Below the pieces are notes generated by a model. The model was not told the origin of the DNA and ran no database searches. It saw only the letters and a program-made list of their open reading frames with translations. DNA of 64,000 bases, from assembly GCF_034676545.1 (NCBI RefSeq), contig NZ_JAUCBZ010000015.1, positions 527,001 to 591,000 of the forward strand, written 5' to 3'. Position 1 is the stretch's first letter. Each line of letters starts with the position of its first letter. The DNA comes from Pararhodobacter sp. GTDB lineage: Bacteria > Pseudomonadota > Alphaproteobacteria > Rhodobacterales > Rhodobacteraceae. Below are positions 53,241-62,495 of this stretch, piece after piece. Both the position numbers and the translations under genes were made by a program.

Positions 53241-53344
53241 GGCCGCGCAACCGCTGGTGAAAAGGCATAGCCTTCGGGCGACAGGATCGTCGCCTCGCGC
53301 AAGCCGTGGGGTTTGTCGGCGGCCTCTATCGTTTCCAGATCCAT
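53237..53344 (-). CDS. 35-residue ORF coupled between the ABC exporter and RNA methyltransferase genes (possible VOC-family relic)
   Basis: ATG at 53344 overlaps the ABC stop as TGATG, and its TGA overlaps the methyltransferase ATG, so all three are stitched together. The peptide begins MDLETIEAADKPHG and ends ATILSPEGYAFSPAVARP. The REATILSPEGY stretch resembles the C-terminal REAxxxDPEGY of glyoxalase/VOC proteins, so it may be the remains of a deleted gene; a conserved small protein is the alternative. No start-site motif of its own is seen; translation would depend on reinitiation. Confidence 0.45.
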   Translation of the reverse strand: MDLETIEAADKPHGLREATILSPEGYAFSPAVARP

Positions 53345-55185
53345 CACGCGTTTTGGTCCTCGTCTTCGTCAACACCCAGAAACCCGCCGGATTGCCGTGA
53401 CCAGAACCGCGCATAGCGACCATTCAGCGCCAGCAGGTCTTCGTGCGAGCCTTCTTCGACGATGTGACCCGCGTCAAGCACGATGATCCGGTCCATGCGG
53501 GCAATGGTGGACAGGCGGTGCGCAATCGCCAGCACGGTTTTGCCGGCCATAACGCGCTCCAACGCCTTTTGAACCTGCGCTTCAACCTCGGAATCAAGCG
53601 CCGAGGTTGCCTCATCCAACACCAGAATCGGCGCATCCTTCAGAAAGGCGCGCGCCAGCGCAACCCTTTGACGTTGCCCGCCCGACAGCCGAACACCGCG
53701 TTCGCCCAGATGTGCATCATAGCCCGTGCGGCCCATGGTATCGCGCAATCCAAGCAGGAAATCATGCGCCTCGGCCGCCTTTGCCGCGGCAAAAAGCGCG
53801 TCGTCGCTGGCGTCGGGGCGGCCATAGCGAATGTTGTCGCGTGCCGAGCGATTGAACATCGCGGTGTCTTGCGTGACCATACCGATTTGCCGCCTCAGGC
53901 TTTCCTGGGTCACAGTTCGCACATCAATGCCGTCGATCAGAACCGCGCCTTTTTCGGTGTCATAGAGCCGCAACAGCAACGCAACCAGTGTGGTTTTCCC
54001 GGCCCCCGACGCGCCGACAATGCCGATGCGCTCGCCCGCTTTGATCGTCAAATTGAGATGCTCGACACCGCCGGCCTGCCGCCCATAGGCGAAATCGACG
54101 TTGTCGAACGTGATCTCACCACGCACCGGGGGCAGTTCGGTCGCCGTGTCGCTGTCGGTCAGCGCGTGCGCAACGGTCAGCGTGCGCATACCATCCTCAA
54201 CCTCGCCGACATTGGCATAGATCGCCATCAGCGTGAAACTGACCCAGCCAGTCATTTGCGCCAACCGGATCGACACCGTGCCCGCCGCGACAATCGCCCC
54301 GGTCGAGGCCTCGCCCAAGGTCCAAAGCCACAATGTGCCGCCGACCAGAGCCACCGGCAGGATCCCCGCGATCAACACCAAGACCGCACGGAACGTCGCC
54401 GAGACACGCCCGAAGGACAGCACTTTCTCGCGAAAGGTTTTCATCGCTTCCAGAGCGTTCCGGTCTTCGTGCCGCGCGTGGGCAAACAGCTTGACCGTGC
54501 GGATGTTGGTGATCGTATCCACCACCTGCCCCGTCACCATCGTCCGTGCCCCGGCCCGCGCGCCCGAGCGTTTGCGGATATGCGGCATGAACAGCTTGAT
54601 CACGAGCAGATAAAACACCGCCCAGGCAAACAGGACGGCACCGAGCCGCCAGTCGATCAACCCCACCAAAGTTGCCGATCCGATCAGGGTGGACAGCGCG
54701 AAGGCCACGGTGTTGATCGACTCGCTGACCACCTCGGTCAGGGCGCGTGCCGTCTGGATCTGCTTTTGCGCGATACGGCCCGCGAAATCATTGTCGAAAA
54801 ACCGGATATCATGGCCCATTGTCCAGCGGTTCAGGCGCGACAGGACCAAGGGGTCTACGTTTGGCGCAACGGTCAAAAAGTTCGAGGCCGAACCAAGGCC
54901 AAAGGCAAACGGCCGAACCACCATGAAAAAGCCCGCGAACAGCAGGAGCATGAGCCAGTTCTGCGCAAAAAATGTCTCTGTATTCCCCGAAACCGCGGCG
55001 TCGATGACAAGGCCCATGATCAGCGCCGACAACACCTCGGTCGCGCCGGCAAAGGCGGAAATGATGGTCGCAATCGTGATCCCCGGCCATGCCCCCGACA
55101 GCGCCCAGCGCAGAAATGCGCCCAGCGTGCGCGGTGGCGGCCCGTCGGCGGCCATGAACGGGTTGATCAGCGTCGAAAGCCTCAT
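53344..55185 (-). CDS. ABC exporter half-transporter (MsbA-like), second of a pair
   Basis: 613 residues: six membrane helices (about 25-325), then an ATPase domain with Walker A GASGAGKTT, Q-loop, signature LSGGQRQRVALARAF, Walker B ILVLDEATSALD and the switch histidine in IAHRLST. Complete catalytic sites suggest it can act in a heterodimer with the gene just upstream, which it overlaps by 4 nt. Lipid, lipopolysaccharide or drug export are typical for this group; no substrate evidence is available. Confidence 0.9.
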   Translation of the reverse strand: MRLSTLINPFMAADGPPPRTLGAFLRWALSGAWPGITIATIISAFAGATEVLSALIMGLVIDAAVSGNTETFFAQNWLMLLLFAGFFMVVRPFAFGLGSASNFLTVAPNVDPLVLSRLNRWTMGHDIRFFDNDFAGRIAQKQIQTARALTEVVSESINTVAFALSTLIGSATLVGLIDWRLGAVLFAWAVFYLLVIKLFMPHIRKRSGARAGARTMVTGQVVDTITNIRTVKLFAHARHEDRNALEAMKTFREKVLSFGRVSATFRAVLVLIAGILPVALVGGTLWLWTLGEASTGAIVAAGTVSIRLAQMTGWVSFTLMAIYANVGEVEDGMRTLTVAHALTDSDTATELPPVRGEITFDNVDFAYGRQAGGVEHLNLTIKAGERIGIVGASGAGKTTLVALLLRLYDTEKGAVLIDGIDVRTVTQESLRRQIGMVTQDTAMFNRSARDNIRYGRPDASDDALFAAAKAAEAHDFLLGLRDTMGRTGYDAHLGERGVRLSGGQRQRVALARAFLKDAPILVLDEATSALDSEVEAQVQKALERVMAGKTVLAIAHRLSTIARMDRIIVLDAGHIVEEGSHEDLLALNGRYARFWSRQSGGFLGVDEDEDQNA

Positions 55186-57026
55186 TCTGCGACCTCATCC
55201 GTGCCAATGAAACCGCCCGATTGCCGCGCCCAGAACCGCGCATAGAGGCCATTCAGCGCCAGCAAATCGGCATGCGTGCCCTGCTCGACAATCCGCCCAT
55301 CATCGAGCACCACGATCCGGTCCATGCGCGCGATGGTGGACAGACGGTGCGCGATGGCGATCACGGTCTTGCCCTCCATCACGCCATACAGCGTGTCCTG
55401 GATCTGGGCCTCTACCTCGGAATCCAGCGCGCTGGTTGCCTCGTCGAGCACCAGAATCGGCGCGTCTTTCAGGATCACGCGGGCAATCGCGATGCGTTGC
55501 CGCTGGCCACCCGACAGCTTGACGCCCCGCTCACCGACGCGCGCGTCATAGCCAGTGTTCCCCTCGGCATCCGACAGGCTCAGGATGAACTCATGCGCCT
55601 CGGCCCGTTTGGCGGCGTCGATCATCTCGGCCTCGGTCGCGTCGGCGCGGCCATAGAGGATATTTTCGCGCACCGAGCGATGCAGCAGCGCGGTGTCCTG
55701 TTGCACCATGCCGATCTGCGCGCGCAGACTGTCTTGCGCGACCTGCGTGATGTCCTGCCCGTCGATCTGGATGCGCCCGCCCTCGGGGTCATAAAACCGC
55801 AAAAGCAGCTTGACGAGGGTCGATTTCCCGGCCCCCGAACGCCCGATCACACCGATTTTTTCGCCCGGCGCAATGCTCATCGTCACCGATTGCAACCCGC
55901 CCGAACCACGCCCGTAATGATGGCTCAGGTCGATCAGATCGACGCGGCCGTCGCGAAAGTCCAAAGGTTTGGCACTTGGCGCATCAACCAGTGTGATCGG
56001 TTGGGCGATGGTTTCCATCCCCTCGGCCACGACGCCAAGGTTGCGAAAGAACGAGCTGACCGCCCACATGAACCAGCCGGTCATTGCGTTCAGCCGCAAC
56101 ACGATCGACGAGGCCGCAACCACGATACCCAGCGTCGCGTTGCCCATGGACCACAGGTAGATCGCCCAACCCACGACCGCGACGATTAGGAATCCGTTCA
56201 GAAACACCAGCGTCAGATCCATCGTCGTGAACAGTCGCATTTCGCGCTGAAATGTCACCCGCGCATGTTCAATCGTCTCGCGGGCATAGTCGTTTTCCAG
56301 ATCGTCCTGCGCAAACAGTTTGACCGAATGAATGTTGGTATAGGCATCCACCACGCGGCCCGTCACGGCGCTGCGGGCATCCGAGGCCGCCTTCGAGGCC
56401 GTGCCCATGTGCCGGATCGTCCAGCGCACGAGTTGACCATAAAGCACAAGCCAGATCAGAAGTGGCAGCACCAAACGCGGGTCAGCGCCGAACAACAGCA
56501 CCCCGGCGCCGATGGCATAGGCGGTGGCATAGCTGAGCGCGTCGAACACCTGATAGATCGCCTCGCCCGCCGCAGGTGGGGTCTGCATGATCCGGTTGGC
56601 GATGCGCCCGGCGAAGTCATTCTCGAACCAGCCCACCGACTGCCGCAACACATGGCGATGCGCGCGCCAGCGGATCAGAGTGCCAAAATTGGGCAGGATG
56701 GTGTTGTTGATCAGCGCCGTACTGACGCCCTGCAAGACGGGTCGGATGGCCAGCAAGAAAATCGCGGCCAGCGCCATTTCCAGCCCGTAGAGCGACCAAA
56801 ACGCGGCCATGTCTGTGTTTTCCAGCACATCCACAAGGCGGCCCAGATACCAGATCAGGCCGATCTCGACGAAAGCCGTGATGATCGAGAATACGCCGGT
56901 GATGACCAGGACCTTGCGGAACGGTTGCAGGTATCCTTTCAGGAACGGCCACAGCCGTTGCGGCGGCACGTCATGCTCGGCGTAACTGGCGTAGGGATTC
57001 ACCAGGTTTTCGAAATATCTATACAC
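55182..57026 (-). CDS. ABC exporter half-transporter (MsbA-like), first of a pair
   Basis: 614 residues from the GTG at 57026 (GAGG 8 nt upstream; a TTG at 57050 in the same frame is less likely). Six membrane helices, then Walker A GRSGAGKSTL, signature LSGGQRQRIAIARVI, Walker B ILVLDEATSALD and IAHRLST. Both members of the pair keep intact ATP sites. The two are about equally long and similar in sequence, so they probably arose by duplication and work as a heterodimer. Confidence 0.9.
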   Translation of the reverse strand: MYRYFENLVNPYASYAEHDVPPQRLWPFLKGYLQPFRKVLVITGVFSIITAFVEIGLIWYLGRLVDVLENTDMAAFWSLYGLEMALAAIFLLAIRPVLQGVSTALINNTILPNFGTLIRWRAHRHVLRQSVGWFENDFAGRIANRIMQTPPAAGEAIYQVFDALSYATAYAIGAGVLLFGADPRLVLPLLIWLVLYGQLVRWTIRHMGTASKAASDARSAVTGRVVDAYTNIHSVKLFAQDDLENDYARETIEHARVTFQREMRLFTTMDLTLVFLNGFLIVAVVGWAIYLWSMGNATLGIVVAASSIVLRLNAMTGWFMWAVSSFFRNLGVVAEGMETIAQPITLVDAPSAKPLDFRDGRVDLIDLSHHYGRGSGGLQSVTMSIAPGEKIGVIGRSGAGKSTLVKLLLRFYDPEGGRIQIDGQDITQVAQDSLRAQIGMVQQDTALLHRSVRENILYGRADATEAEMIDAAKRAEAHEFILSLSDAEGNTGYDARVGERGVKLSGGQRQRIAIARVILKDAPILVLDEATSALDSEVEAQIQDTLYGVMEGKTVIAIAHRLSTIARMDRIVVLDDGRIVEQGTHADLLALNGLYARFWARQSGGFIGTDEVAE

Positions 57027-57073
57027 GCGACCAATCCTCAACCTGTGCAAGCAAACTAGGTCGCTTCACCCGA

Positions 57074-58231
57074 TTAGGCCAGACCCAGCACCACAAGAAG
57101 TGCGTTGCGATCCGGGGCGAAATCTTGGGCCAGCCAATGCGCCTCGGCCCGTTTCAAGGCCGCACCAAGGTCGGCACCTGACAGATGTGGCATCAGGTCC
57201 TTGGCCTTGAGCGGAAATATGGCTTTGGCGCCGCGGTGAATGTCATCGCGCCAACCGGCCGCGGGTGGTGCCTCGAACAAGGCGGCGCGGGCCAGAACAG
57301 CATCAGCCGCCCGGAGTTCGCCCAACAGATAGCCAAGCGCTGCCGGGGCGCTGACCTCGCCCAAAACGTCTCTAACGTTGCAAAAATGCGCTGATTCCGC
57401 CTTGGACATACGCAGGATTTCGGTGGGATCTGCGCCGCCCAGAACCAGCAACCGCCGCAACCAACCGCCTGGCTTGCCCTCTTCCAGATGCACCAGAACC
57501 GCGAGGGCGGCGGCTTGGGCACCGGGCAGGATATGCGCCATCACCCCGGCCTGAACCATCGCGGCGACGGCGGGCGCAGGGTCGGTTGCCGCCAGGAGTT
57601 TGCGCAGTTCCGCCGTGATACGTTCTTGCGAAAGCGTCTCTAACATGGCGGAATGTTCGGCGCAGGCGGCCAAGGCGTCGGCATCCAACCCCTGCTCGGG
57701 GTCGCCATATTGCGCGTGAAACCGAAAGAACCGCAGGATGCGCAGGGAATCCTCGGCGATCCGATCATGGGCATCTCCGACAAATCGGACGCGCCGCGCT
57801 TTCAGGTCATCCAGACCGCCGAGCGGATCGACCAGAGAGCCATCGGCCTGCACATAGAGCGCGTTCATGGTGAAATCACGGCGCGCGGCGTCCTGCTTCA
57901 GCGACGCGCCAAACGAGACGCGTGCATGACGTCCAAAAGTCTCGTCATCACGACGAAAGCTGGTGACCTCGAACCCTTCACCGCCTGAAACAACTGTGAC
58001 CGTGCCATGCGCGATGCCAGTCGGCACGGCACGCAAACCCGCGTTTTCGGCAAGTTTAGTGACTGTTTCAGGCAAGGCATCGGTCGCGATATCGACATCC
58101 GCGACCGGCACACCCAGCAGCGCGTTGCGCACACAACCGCCAACCGCCAGCGCGTGATACCCGGCCTCGGACAACAGGTGCAGAACCGCCTGCGTGTTCG
58201 GATTGTCCAGCCAGGCGCCGCCGATCTTCAT
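57074..58231 (-). CDS. CCA tRNA nucleotidyltransferase / poly(A) polymerase family
   Basis: 385 residues. The class II nucleotidyltransferase head begins with GGCVRNALLGVPVADVDIAT (metal aspartates in DVD), followed by the RRDDETFG and RRDFTMNALY segments and the neck motif RIAEDSLRILRFFRFHA. It adds or repairs the CCA end of tRNAs, or adds poly(A). The domain order and length fit the bacterial CCA enzyme group found in alphaproteobacteria. Its start overlaps the Nudix stop by 4 nt. Confidence 0.9.
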   Translation of the reverse strand: MKIGGAWLDNPNTQAVLHLLSEAGYHALAVGGCVRNALLGVPVADVDIATDALPETVTKLAENAGLRAVPTGIAHGTVTVVSGGEGFEVTSFRRDDETFGRHARVSFGASLKQDAARRDFTMNALYVQADGSLVDPLGGLDDLKARRVRFVGDAHDRIAEDSLRILRFFRFHAQYGDPEQGLDADALAACAEHSAMLETLSQERITAELRKLLAATDPAPAVAAMVQAGVMAHILPGAQAAALAVLVHLEEGKPGGWLRRLLVLGGADPTEILRMSKAESAHFCNVRDVLGEVSAPAALGYLLGELRAADAVLARAALFEAPPAAGWRDDIHRGAKAIFPLKAKDLMPHLSGADLGAALKRAEAHWLAQDFAPDRNALLVVLGLA

Positions 58232-58824
58232 TCAACCCGCACCGCCAAGGCGTGCAGCATTCGCGCGGTTGCGCCCCAGATGTAATACGGGCCCCAAGGG
58301 ACGGTGTAAAAGGACCGCCAGGTGCCAAGCCAAAGCCGCTGCTGAACCGAGTAATTCTCGGGCCGCAGCAGGTGATCGAGCGGCACAAAGAAGGCCTCAT
58401 CGACTTCGCCGGTTTCGACAATCGGTGAAAACCGCGCGGAGATATGCCCAAGGATCGGAGTCACGGCGAATCCGGTGACGGTTTCGTGGATCGGCATGGC
58501 GCCCAAAACCGTGACCAACGCCGGGTCCAGCCCCACTTCCTCTTGCGCCTCACGCAAGGCGGCGCCCGTCACGTCGGTGTCAGTCTCCTCGACCTTGCCG
58601 CCGGGAAAGGCGATCTGGCCCGGATGGTGTTTCAGACCAGACGCCCGTTTGGTCAGCAAAACCGACAGGCCCTGCGGCCGTTCGATCAGGGGCACCAAGA
58701 CCCCGGCCGCCCGCAGGGGGCGTTTCTCGTGCCGATACTCCGGGTTCAGGTCAAAGTCGCTCGACTCTGACCCGGATTGGGCCAGCGCGCGCCGAATACG
58801 ATCTAATGGATCAGTCGTCCCCAT
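58228..58824 (-). CDS. Nudix hydrolase, CoA pyrophosphatase-like
   Basis: 198 residues from the ATG at 58824. The Nudix box GGKVEETDTDVTGAALREA, continuing QEEVGL, is preceded by the family-specific LLTKRASGLKHHPGQIAFPG, which marks the CoA/acyl-CoA pyrophosphatase (NudL/YeaB) group. It overlaps hslO by 14 nt and the CCA enzyme gene by 4 nt, so the three are co-expressed. It likely trims oxidised or excess CoA. Confidence 0.9.
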   Translation of the reverse strand: MGTTDPLDRIRRALAQSGSESSDFDLNPEYRHEKRPLRAAGVLVPLIERPQGLSVLLTKRASGLKHHPGQIAFPGGKVEETDTDVTGAALREAQEEVGLDPALVTVLGAMPIHETVTGFAVTPILGHISARFSPIVETGEVDEAFFVPLDHLLRPENYSVQQRLWLGTWRSFYTVPWGPYYIWGATARMLHALAVRVE

Positions 58825-59803
58825 CCGATTTTGCCTCGAAACCCACACTGTCTGCGGCCAAAACATAGTGTGCACCGCAGAATTGGCAATCGGCGGTGAC
58901 AACCCCTTCGGGTGTCGTCATGTGGCCGATGTCTTTCGCCGAATAGATCGACAGGCTTTGGCGCACCTTGTCCTCGGAGCAGGTGCAGCCGAATTCCAGC
59001 GGCTGCGATTCGAAAACGCGCGGCTGTTCCTCGCTGAACAATCGCACCAGAAGGTCGGTCGGCTGAACGACCGGTCCGATCAATTCAAGTTGTTCGACCG
59101 TATCCAGCAATATATTGACCCGGTTCCAGTTTTCCGCAGCGTCGCCATCGACCAGATCGCCGGCCGCCAGCAGACCATCCTCACCGGAACCGCCATCTTT
59201 GGCGTGCGGCGAGGCTTTGGGCATGTGCTGCAACATCACGCCACCCGCGCGCCATTTTTCCGACTGGCCGGGCAAGGTGGAGCGCCCGGCAGCAATGGCA
59301 AAGCGCGTTGGCAGTTGCTCGGATTGCGCAAAATACGTCTCGGCACAGGCGGACAGTGAGCCGCCAGAGATCGGCGTAATGCCCTGATACGGCGTCATAT
59401 CGGCGCCTTGGTCGATGATGATCGCGAAATACCCCTGGCCAATCTGGCTGAAGGGGTCCGAGGCGGGGTCCAGCCGTTCGGCATCAAAACTCGCATAAGC
59501 GCGGATGCGGGCGGGTTCACCCTCGGCTGCGGGGGCGAAATAGTCGGTCGCAATCAGCCGCGCCGGGCCAGAGCCGCGCACCTGCAAGGACAACCGCCAG
59601 CGCAGTTTCAGCGTCTGGCCGATCATCGCGGTCAGCAAAACGGCCTCGGCAACCAAGGCTTCGATTTGCGCTGGATAGTTGTGCTGGCCCAGCACAGTCT
59701 CCAACACACCGTCGATTCGGGCGAGGCGACCACGGATATCCGCGTGGTCCAATTGAAAGGGCAGGACGGTATCGTCCCAGGCGATTTGCGCACCGAGGGT
59801 CAT
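58811..59803 (-). CDS. hslO: Hsp33 redox-regulated chaperone
   Basis: 330 residues from the ATG at 59803 (AAGG 5 nt upstream; a GTG 12 nt earlier is in frame). The N-terminal folding domain has the LLTAMIGQTLKLRWRLSLQV stretch; the C-terminal zinc switch is CTC and CQFC (FGCTCSEDKV and ADCQFCGAHY), all four cysteines present. Oxidation of these cysteines turns the protein into a holdase during oxidative and heat stress. Confidence 0.94.
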   Translation of the reverse strand: MTLGAQIAWDDTVLPFQLDHADIRGRLARIDGVLETVLGQHNYPAQIEALVAEAVLLTAMIGQTLKLRWRLSLQVRGSGPARLIATDYFAPAAEGEPARIRAYASFDAERLDPASDPFSQIGQGYFAIIIDQGADMTPYQGITPISGGSLSACAETYFAQSEQLPTRFAIAAGRSTLPGQSEKWRAGGVMLQHMPKASPHAKDGGSGEDGLLAAGDLVDGDAAENWNRVNILLDTVEQLELIGPVVQPTDLLVRLFSEEQPRVFESQPLEFGCTCSEDKVRQSLSIYSAKDIGHMTTPEGVVTADCQFCGAHYVLAADSVGFEAKSDGDD

Positions 59804-59908
59804 GGTAACCTTCACATCAAGGGCTTGGCTTTGAGGTCCTCATATAGGAATGCAATCCTCCGGGCCAAGGGGCAAAGCTGATTCGGGCCCGAATCGAAAG
59901 GAACTGCG

Positions 59909-60355
59909 ATGATCCCGCGCTATGGCTCACCACCCAAATCAGGCCGCCACTATCGCCGGCGGCCTGGGGTTTACGCGATTCTGTGGCGCCACGGACGGGT
60001 ATTGCTGACCCATCAGACCGACCCGAGGCCCGAGCTTCAATTGCCGGGCGGCGGCATTGATCCGGGCGAATCACCCCTGCAAGCCCTGCACCGCGAGGTG
60101 ATGGAGGAAACCGGTTGGCGCATTGCAAAGCCGCGCCGGCTGGGGGCTTTTCGCCGGTTTACCTACATGCCGGAATATAACCTCTGGGCGGAAAAGCTTT
60201 GTTCGGTGTATATGGCGCTACCGGTGCGGCGTGTCGCGGCACCAACCGAACCCGGCCATTCTGCGCAGTGGCTGAAGCCTGAAGCCGCTGCTGACCTGTT
60301 GGGAAACCCCGGTGATGCTGCCTTTTTACGAGGAGTTATCCGATGGTTGCGCTAG
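59909..60355 (+). CDS. Nudix hydrolase
   Basis: 148 residues. The Nudix box GGGIDPGESPLQALHREV, continuing MEETGW, is intact, with ELQLPGGGI before it, as in MutT/NUDT-like enzymes. Substrate cannot be told; 8-oxo-dGTP or a nucleoside-diphosphate sugar are candidates. Its 3' end overlaps the next gene, an L,D-transpeptidase, by 13 nt, so the two are translationally linked. It is divergent from hslO. Confidence 0.88.
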   Translation: MIPRYGSPPKSGRHYRRRPGVYAILWRHGRVLLTHQTDPRPELQLPGGGIDPGESPLQALHREVMEETGWRIAKPRRLGAFRRFTYMPEYNLWAEKLCSVYMALPVRRVAAPTEPGHSAQWLKPEAAADLLGNPGDAAFLRGVIRWLR

Positions 60356-60840
60356 TCACGCGCCGGGTTGCAGTCCTGATGTTGCTGGCCGCATGTAGCC
60401 GTGCGCCGCGTTTTCTGGACTATAACGGCCCCGAGATCACCGAGATTCGTGTTTACAAGGGCGCGCGCCGGATGGAGCTGTGGCATCACGACCAGATGCT
60501 GCACGAGTATGTGATTGGCCTGGGGCAAAACCCCGTCGGCCACAAGGTGTATGAAGGCGATAGCCGCACGCCTGAGGGGCGCTATGTCATTGATCGGCGC
60601 AATCCGCAGAGCACGTATCATCTGTCGCTGGGGATCTCGTATCCCAACGCAGAAGACACCGCGCGCGCCGAGGCTTTGGGCCTGAGCCCGGGCGGTGACA
60701 TCTTCATCCATGGTCAAGGGCGCGGCAATCGTTGGCGGTCCGGCGACTGGAGCGTTGGCTGCATCACCGTCACCGACCGCGAGATCGAAGATATTTATTC
60801 AATGATCAATATCGGCACAGAAATCGTTCTGTACCCTTAG
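60343..60840 (+). CDS. L,D-transpeptidase lipoprotein (YkuD domain)
   Basis: 165 residues. N-terminal lipoprotein-type signal (VLMLLAACSRAP, Cys near residue 19). The YkuD domain runs from residue 33: IRVYKGARRMELWHHDQ, TPEGRYVIDRRNP, and the active-site motif HGQGRG, then SVGCIT with catalytic Cys near residue 146. It cross-links peptidoglycan 3-3 or attaches proteins to it in the periplasm. The stop overlaps the convergent CAP-domain gene by 3 nt. Confidence 0.9.
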   Translation: MVALVTRRVAVLMLLAACSRAPRFLDYNGPEITEIRVYKGARRMELWHHDQMLHEYVIGLGQNPVGHKVYEGDSRTPEGRYVIDRRNPQSTYHLSLGISYPNAEDTARAEALGLSPGGDIFIHGQGRGNRWRSGDWSVGCITVTDREIEDIYSMINIGTEIVLYP

Positions 60841-61364
60841 ACCTGCGCCGAAACTCCGGTGGTCAAGACCCACCACAATCTGCCGGTGGGTTCCTGAAAC
60901 CAGGAAAAGCCGATTTCGCGGGCGCGTGGATCGAGGATGATCGCCCGCGTATCGCGGCGATCCAGCCAGGCCGTCAGCGTTTCCAGCTCGGTTTCATAGG
61001 TCTCTGACAGCGTTTCACCCAGAAAAGACCCGCGATAACCCACGCGATTCACCCGGTCGATGGGCGAGGATCCGTCCGATCCAAAATGCCACTGCCGCCC
61101 CTGAATCGACATGTCACGGGCATGGGTCGCGGCGGCCGAGGTCAGTTCGATGCTCAATTCCACAGGTGCCAGACCGGTTTGCGCGCGCACCGTGTTGATC
61201 GCATCGCGCATCCGCGCCTGAATCCGGGGAACATCCTGCTCGGAGATCCGGTAGACCACCGGAACCGGCCGACCATTCGCCCCCAAGCGCATCGCGGTTC
61301 CGGGTGCCGAGCAAGCTGTTACCGCTGCAAGCGCGATCAATGCGGGATAAACGGGACTGGGCAT
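60837..61364 (-). CDS. CAP-domain (SCP/PR-1-like) lipoprotein
   Basis: 175 residues from the ATG at 61364 (CAGGA upstream; the longer open frame is not coding). A lipoprotein signal (LIALAAVTACSAPG) is followed by a CAP domain: RDAINTVRAQTGLAPVELS, ATHARDMSIQGRQWHFGSD with the histidine, ETLSETYE with its glutamate, and ARAIILDPRAREIGF-type end (RDTRAIILDPRAREIGFSW). Bacterial CAP proteins are secreted and little understood; here it sits between two wall transpeptidases. Confidence 0.86.
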   Translation of the reverse strand: MPSPVYPALIALAAVTACSAPGTAMRLGANGRPVPVVYRISEQDVPRIQARMRDAINTVRAQTGLAPVELSIELTSAAATHARDMSIQGRQWHFGSDGSSPIDRVNRVGYRGSFLGETLSETYETELETLTAWLDRRDTRAIILDPRAREIGFSWFQEPTGRLWWVLTTGVSAQV

Positions 61365-61452
61365 GGCATTCCTGTCAATGGGGTGCTTCAATCCCTTAGA
61401 CAAAATGTTGAGAAAGTTCAATTGCAACTCCGCACCCTCACATGAGCTTGCG

Positions 61453-61481
61453 TTGCGATTGCGACAGATTTGTCGTATAAA
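61453..61481 (+). promoter_or_regulatory. Promoter of the second L,D-transpeptidase gene with a dyad in the spacer
   Basis: TTGCGA (61453-61458), 17-nt spacer, TATAAA (61476-61481). A perfect dyad CGACA-N4-TGTCG at 61462-61475 fills the spacer and could be an operator. Confidence 0.6.
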
Positions 61482-61513
61482 AAGAAAAAAATCGAGCGAC
61501 CGAGGCAAAAACA

Positions 61514-62143
61514 ATGTCGAACAACAAATTTCTGCGCCCTGATCGGCGTGGCTTTCTGGTCGGTTCTGCCGCGCTGGGTGGCCTGCTTGCGGCTCCTGCG
61601 GTTCTGGCCCAGACGGCCCGGCCCGTTGATCCGTCGATGACCAACAGCACCGAGATTGAAACCGATGTGCGCGACACCACGCCACGCAACATCTCGAGCT
61701 TTCGCACATTGCAATGGCGCGATTACTTTTCGCATCTGCGGCGCGGCGCGATTCTGGCGGATACCGATAGCCGGGCGGTGCATTACTGGTCCGAGGATGA
61801 AAGCATCTATCGCCTGTACCCCTCATCAGTTCCGATGAGCGACGAATTGACACGCCGCGGCAGCACCACCGTCACCCGCATGGTGGAAGGTCCGGAATGG
61901 CGCCCGACCCCGTCGATGCGCGAAAGAAACCCGGAATGGCCGGCCTATGTCGGTCCTGGCCCGGAAAATCCGCTGGGCAGCCACGCTTTGTACCTGGGAT
62001 GGCAATATTATCGCATCCACGGCACGCACGACACGCGCAAAATCGGACGTCGCTCATCCAATGGATGCATTGGGCTCTACAACGAGCACATTGCCGAGCT
62101 TTATGGTTTCGCACAAATCGGCATGCAGGTGTTGCTAATTTGA
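61514..62143 (+). CDS. Secreted L,D-transpeptidase with twin-arginine signal
   Basis: 209 residues. The N-terminus carries a Tat-type signal (RPDRRGFLVGSAAL, cleavage near VLAQ). The YkuD domain ends with YYRIHGTHD and RRSSNGCIGLYN, holding the catalytic His and Cys near residues 177 and 193. It probably forms 3-3 cross-links in the periplasm or trims tetrapeptides. It has its own promoter and is separate from the lipoprotein transpeptidase 0.7 kb upstream. Confidence 0.9.
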   Translation: MSNNKFLRPDRRGFLVGSAALGGLLAAPAVLAQTARPVDPSMTNSTEIETDVRDTTPRNISSFRTLQWRDYFSHLRRGAILADTDSRAVHYWSEDESIYRLYPSSVPMSDELTRRGSTTVTRMVEGPEWRPTPSMRERNPEWPAYVGPGPENPLGSHALYLGWQYYRIHGTHDTRKIGRRSSNGCIGLYNEHIAELYGFAQIGMQVLLI

Positions 62144-62295
62144 CGACATTGCGGCCAAGTCGCGGAAAAGCCAAAACTCACCCGTTGCATTTCACACCGC
62201 AAACTGGTTTGAGAGGGCTACGAGGTATCGTCTTGGGTGCGCATTCTGCCCGTTATAAGAATTTGTAGAAGTGCGCAAATACTGGAGGTTGACAA

Positions 62296-62472
62296 ATGAA
62301 GAAACTCGCTCTCGCTGCTCTGATCGCAGTCACCGGCACCGCAGCTTTGGCTTCGGGCTACGTCGAACCATACGTCGAGCCTGAAGTCATCGTGGCTCAC
62401 TCGTCGTCATCGGTTGGTGGCATCGTTGTTCCACTGCTTCTGCTGATCCTGGTTGCCGCACTGGCTTCCTAA
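62296..62472 (+). CDS. 58-residue small membrane protein
   Basis: Not longer than 58 residues: Sec-like leader (MKKLALAALIAVTGTAALAS), a short polar stretch with the repeated YVEP motif (YVEPYVEPEV), and a C-terminal membrane helix (VGGIVVPLLLLILVAALAS). GGAGG lies 8 nt before the ATG, so the start is convincing. I recall similar small proteins next to hemH in relatives, of unknown function. Two tandem hairpins follow. Confidence 0.8.
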   Translation: MKKLALAALIAVTGTAALASGYVEPYVEPEVIVAHSSSSVGGIVVPLLLLILVAALAS

Positions 62473-62495
62473 TCTGCATTCGCTGCCGATTAAGC

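Noticed and set aside
53443..55245. A 600-codon plus-strand frame opposite the ABC half-transporter
   Set aside because: Arg/Gln/His-rich shadow without start site or domain; the ABC protein reads completely on the minus strand.
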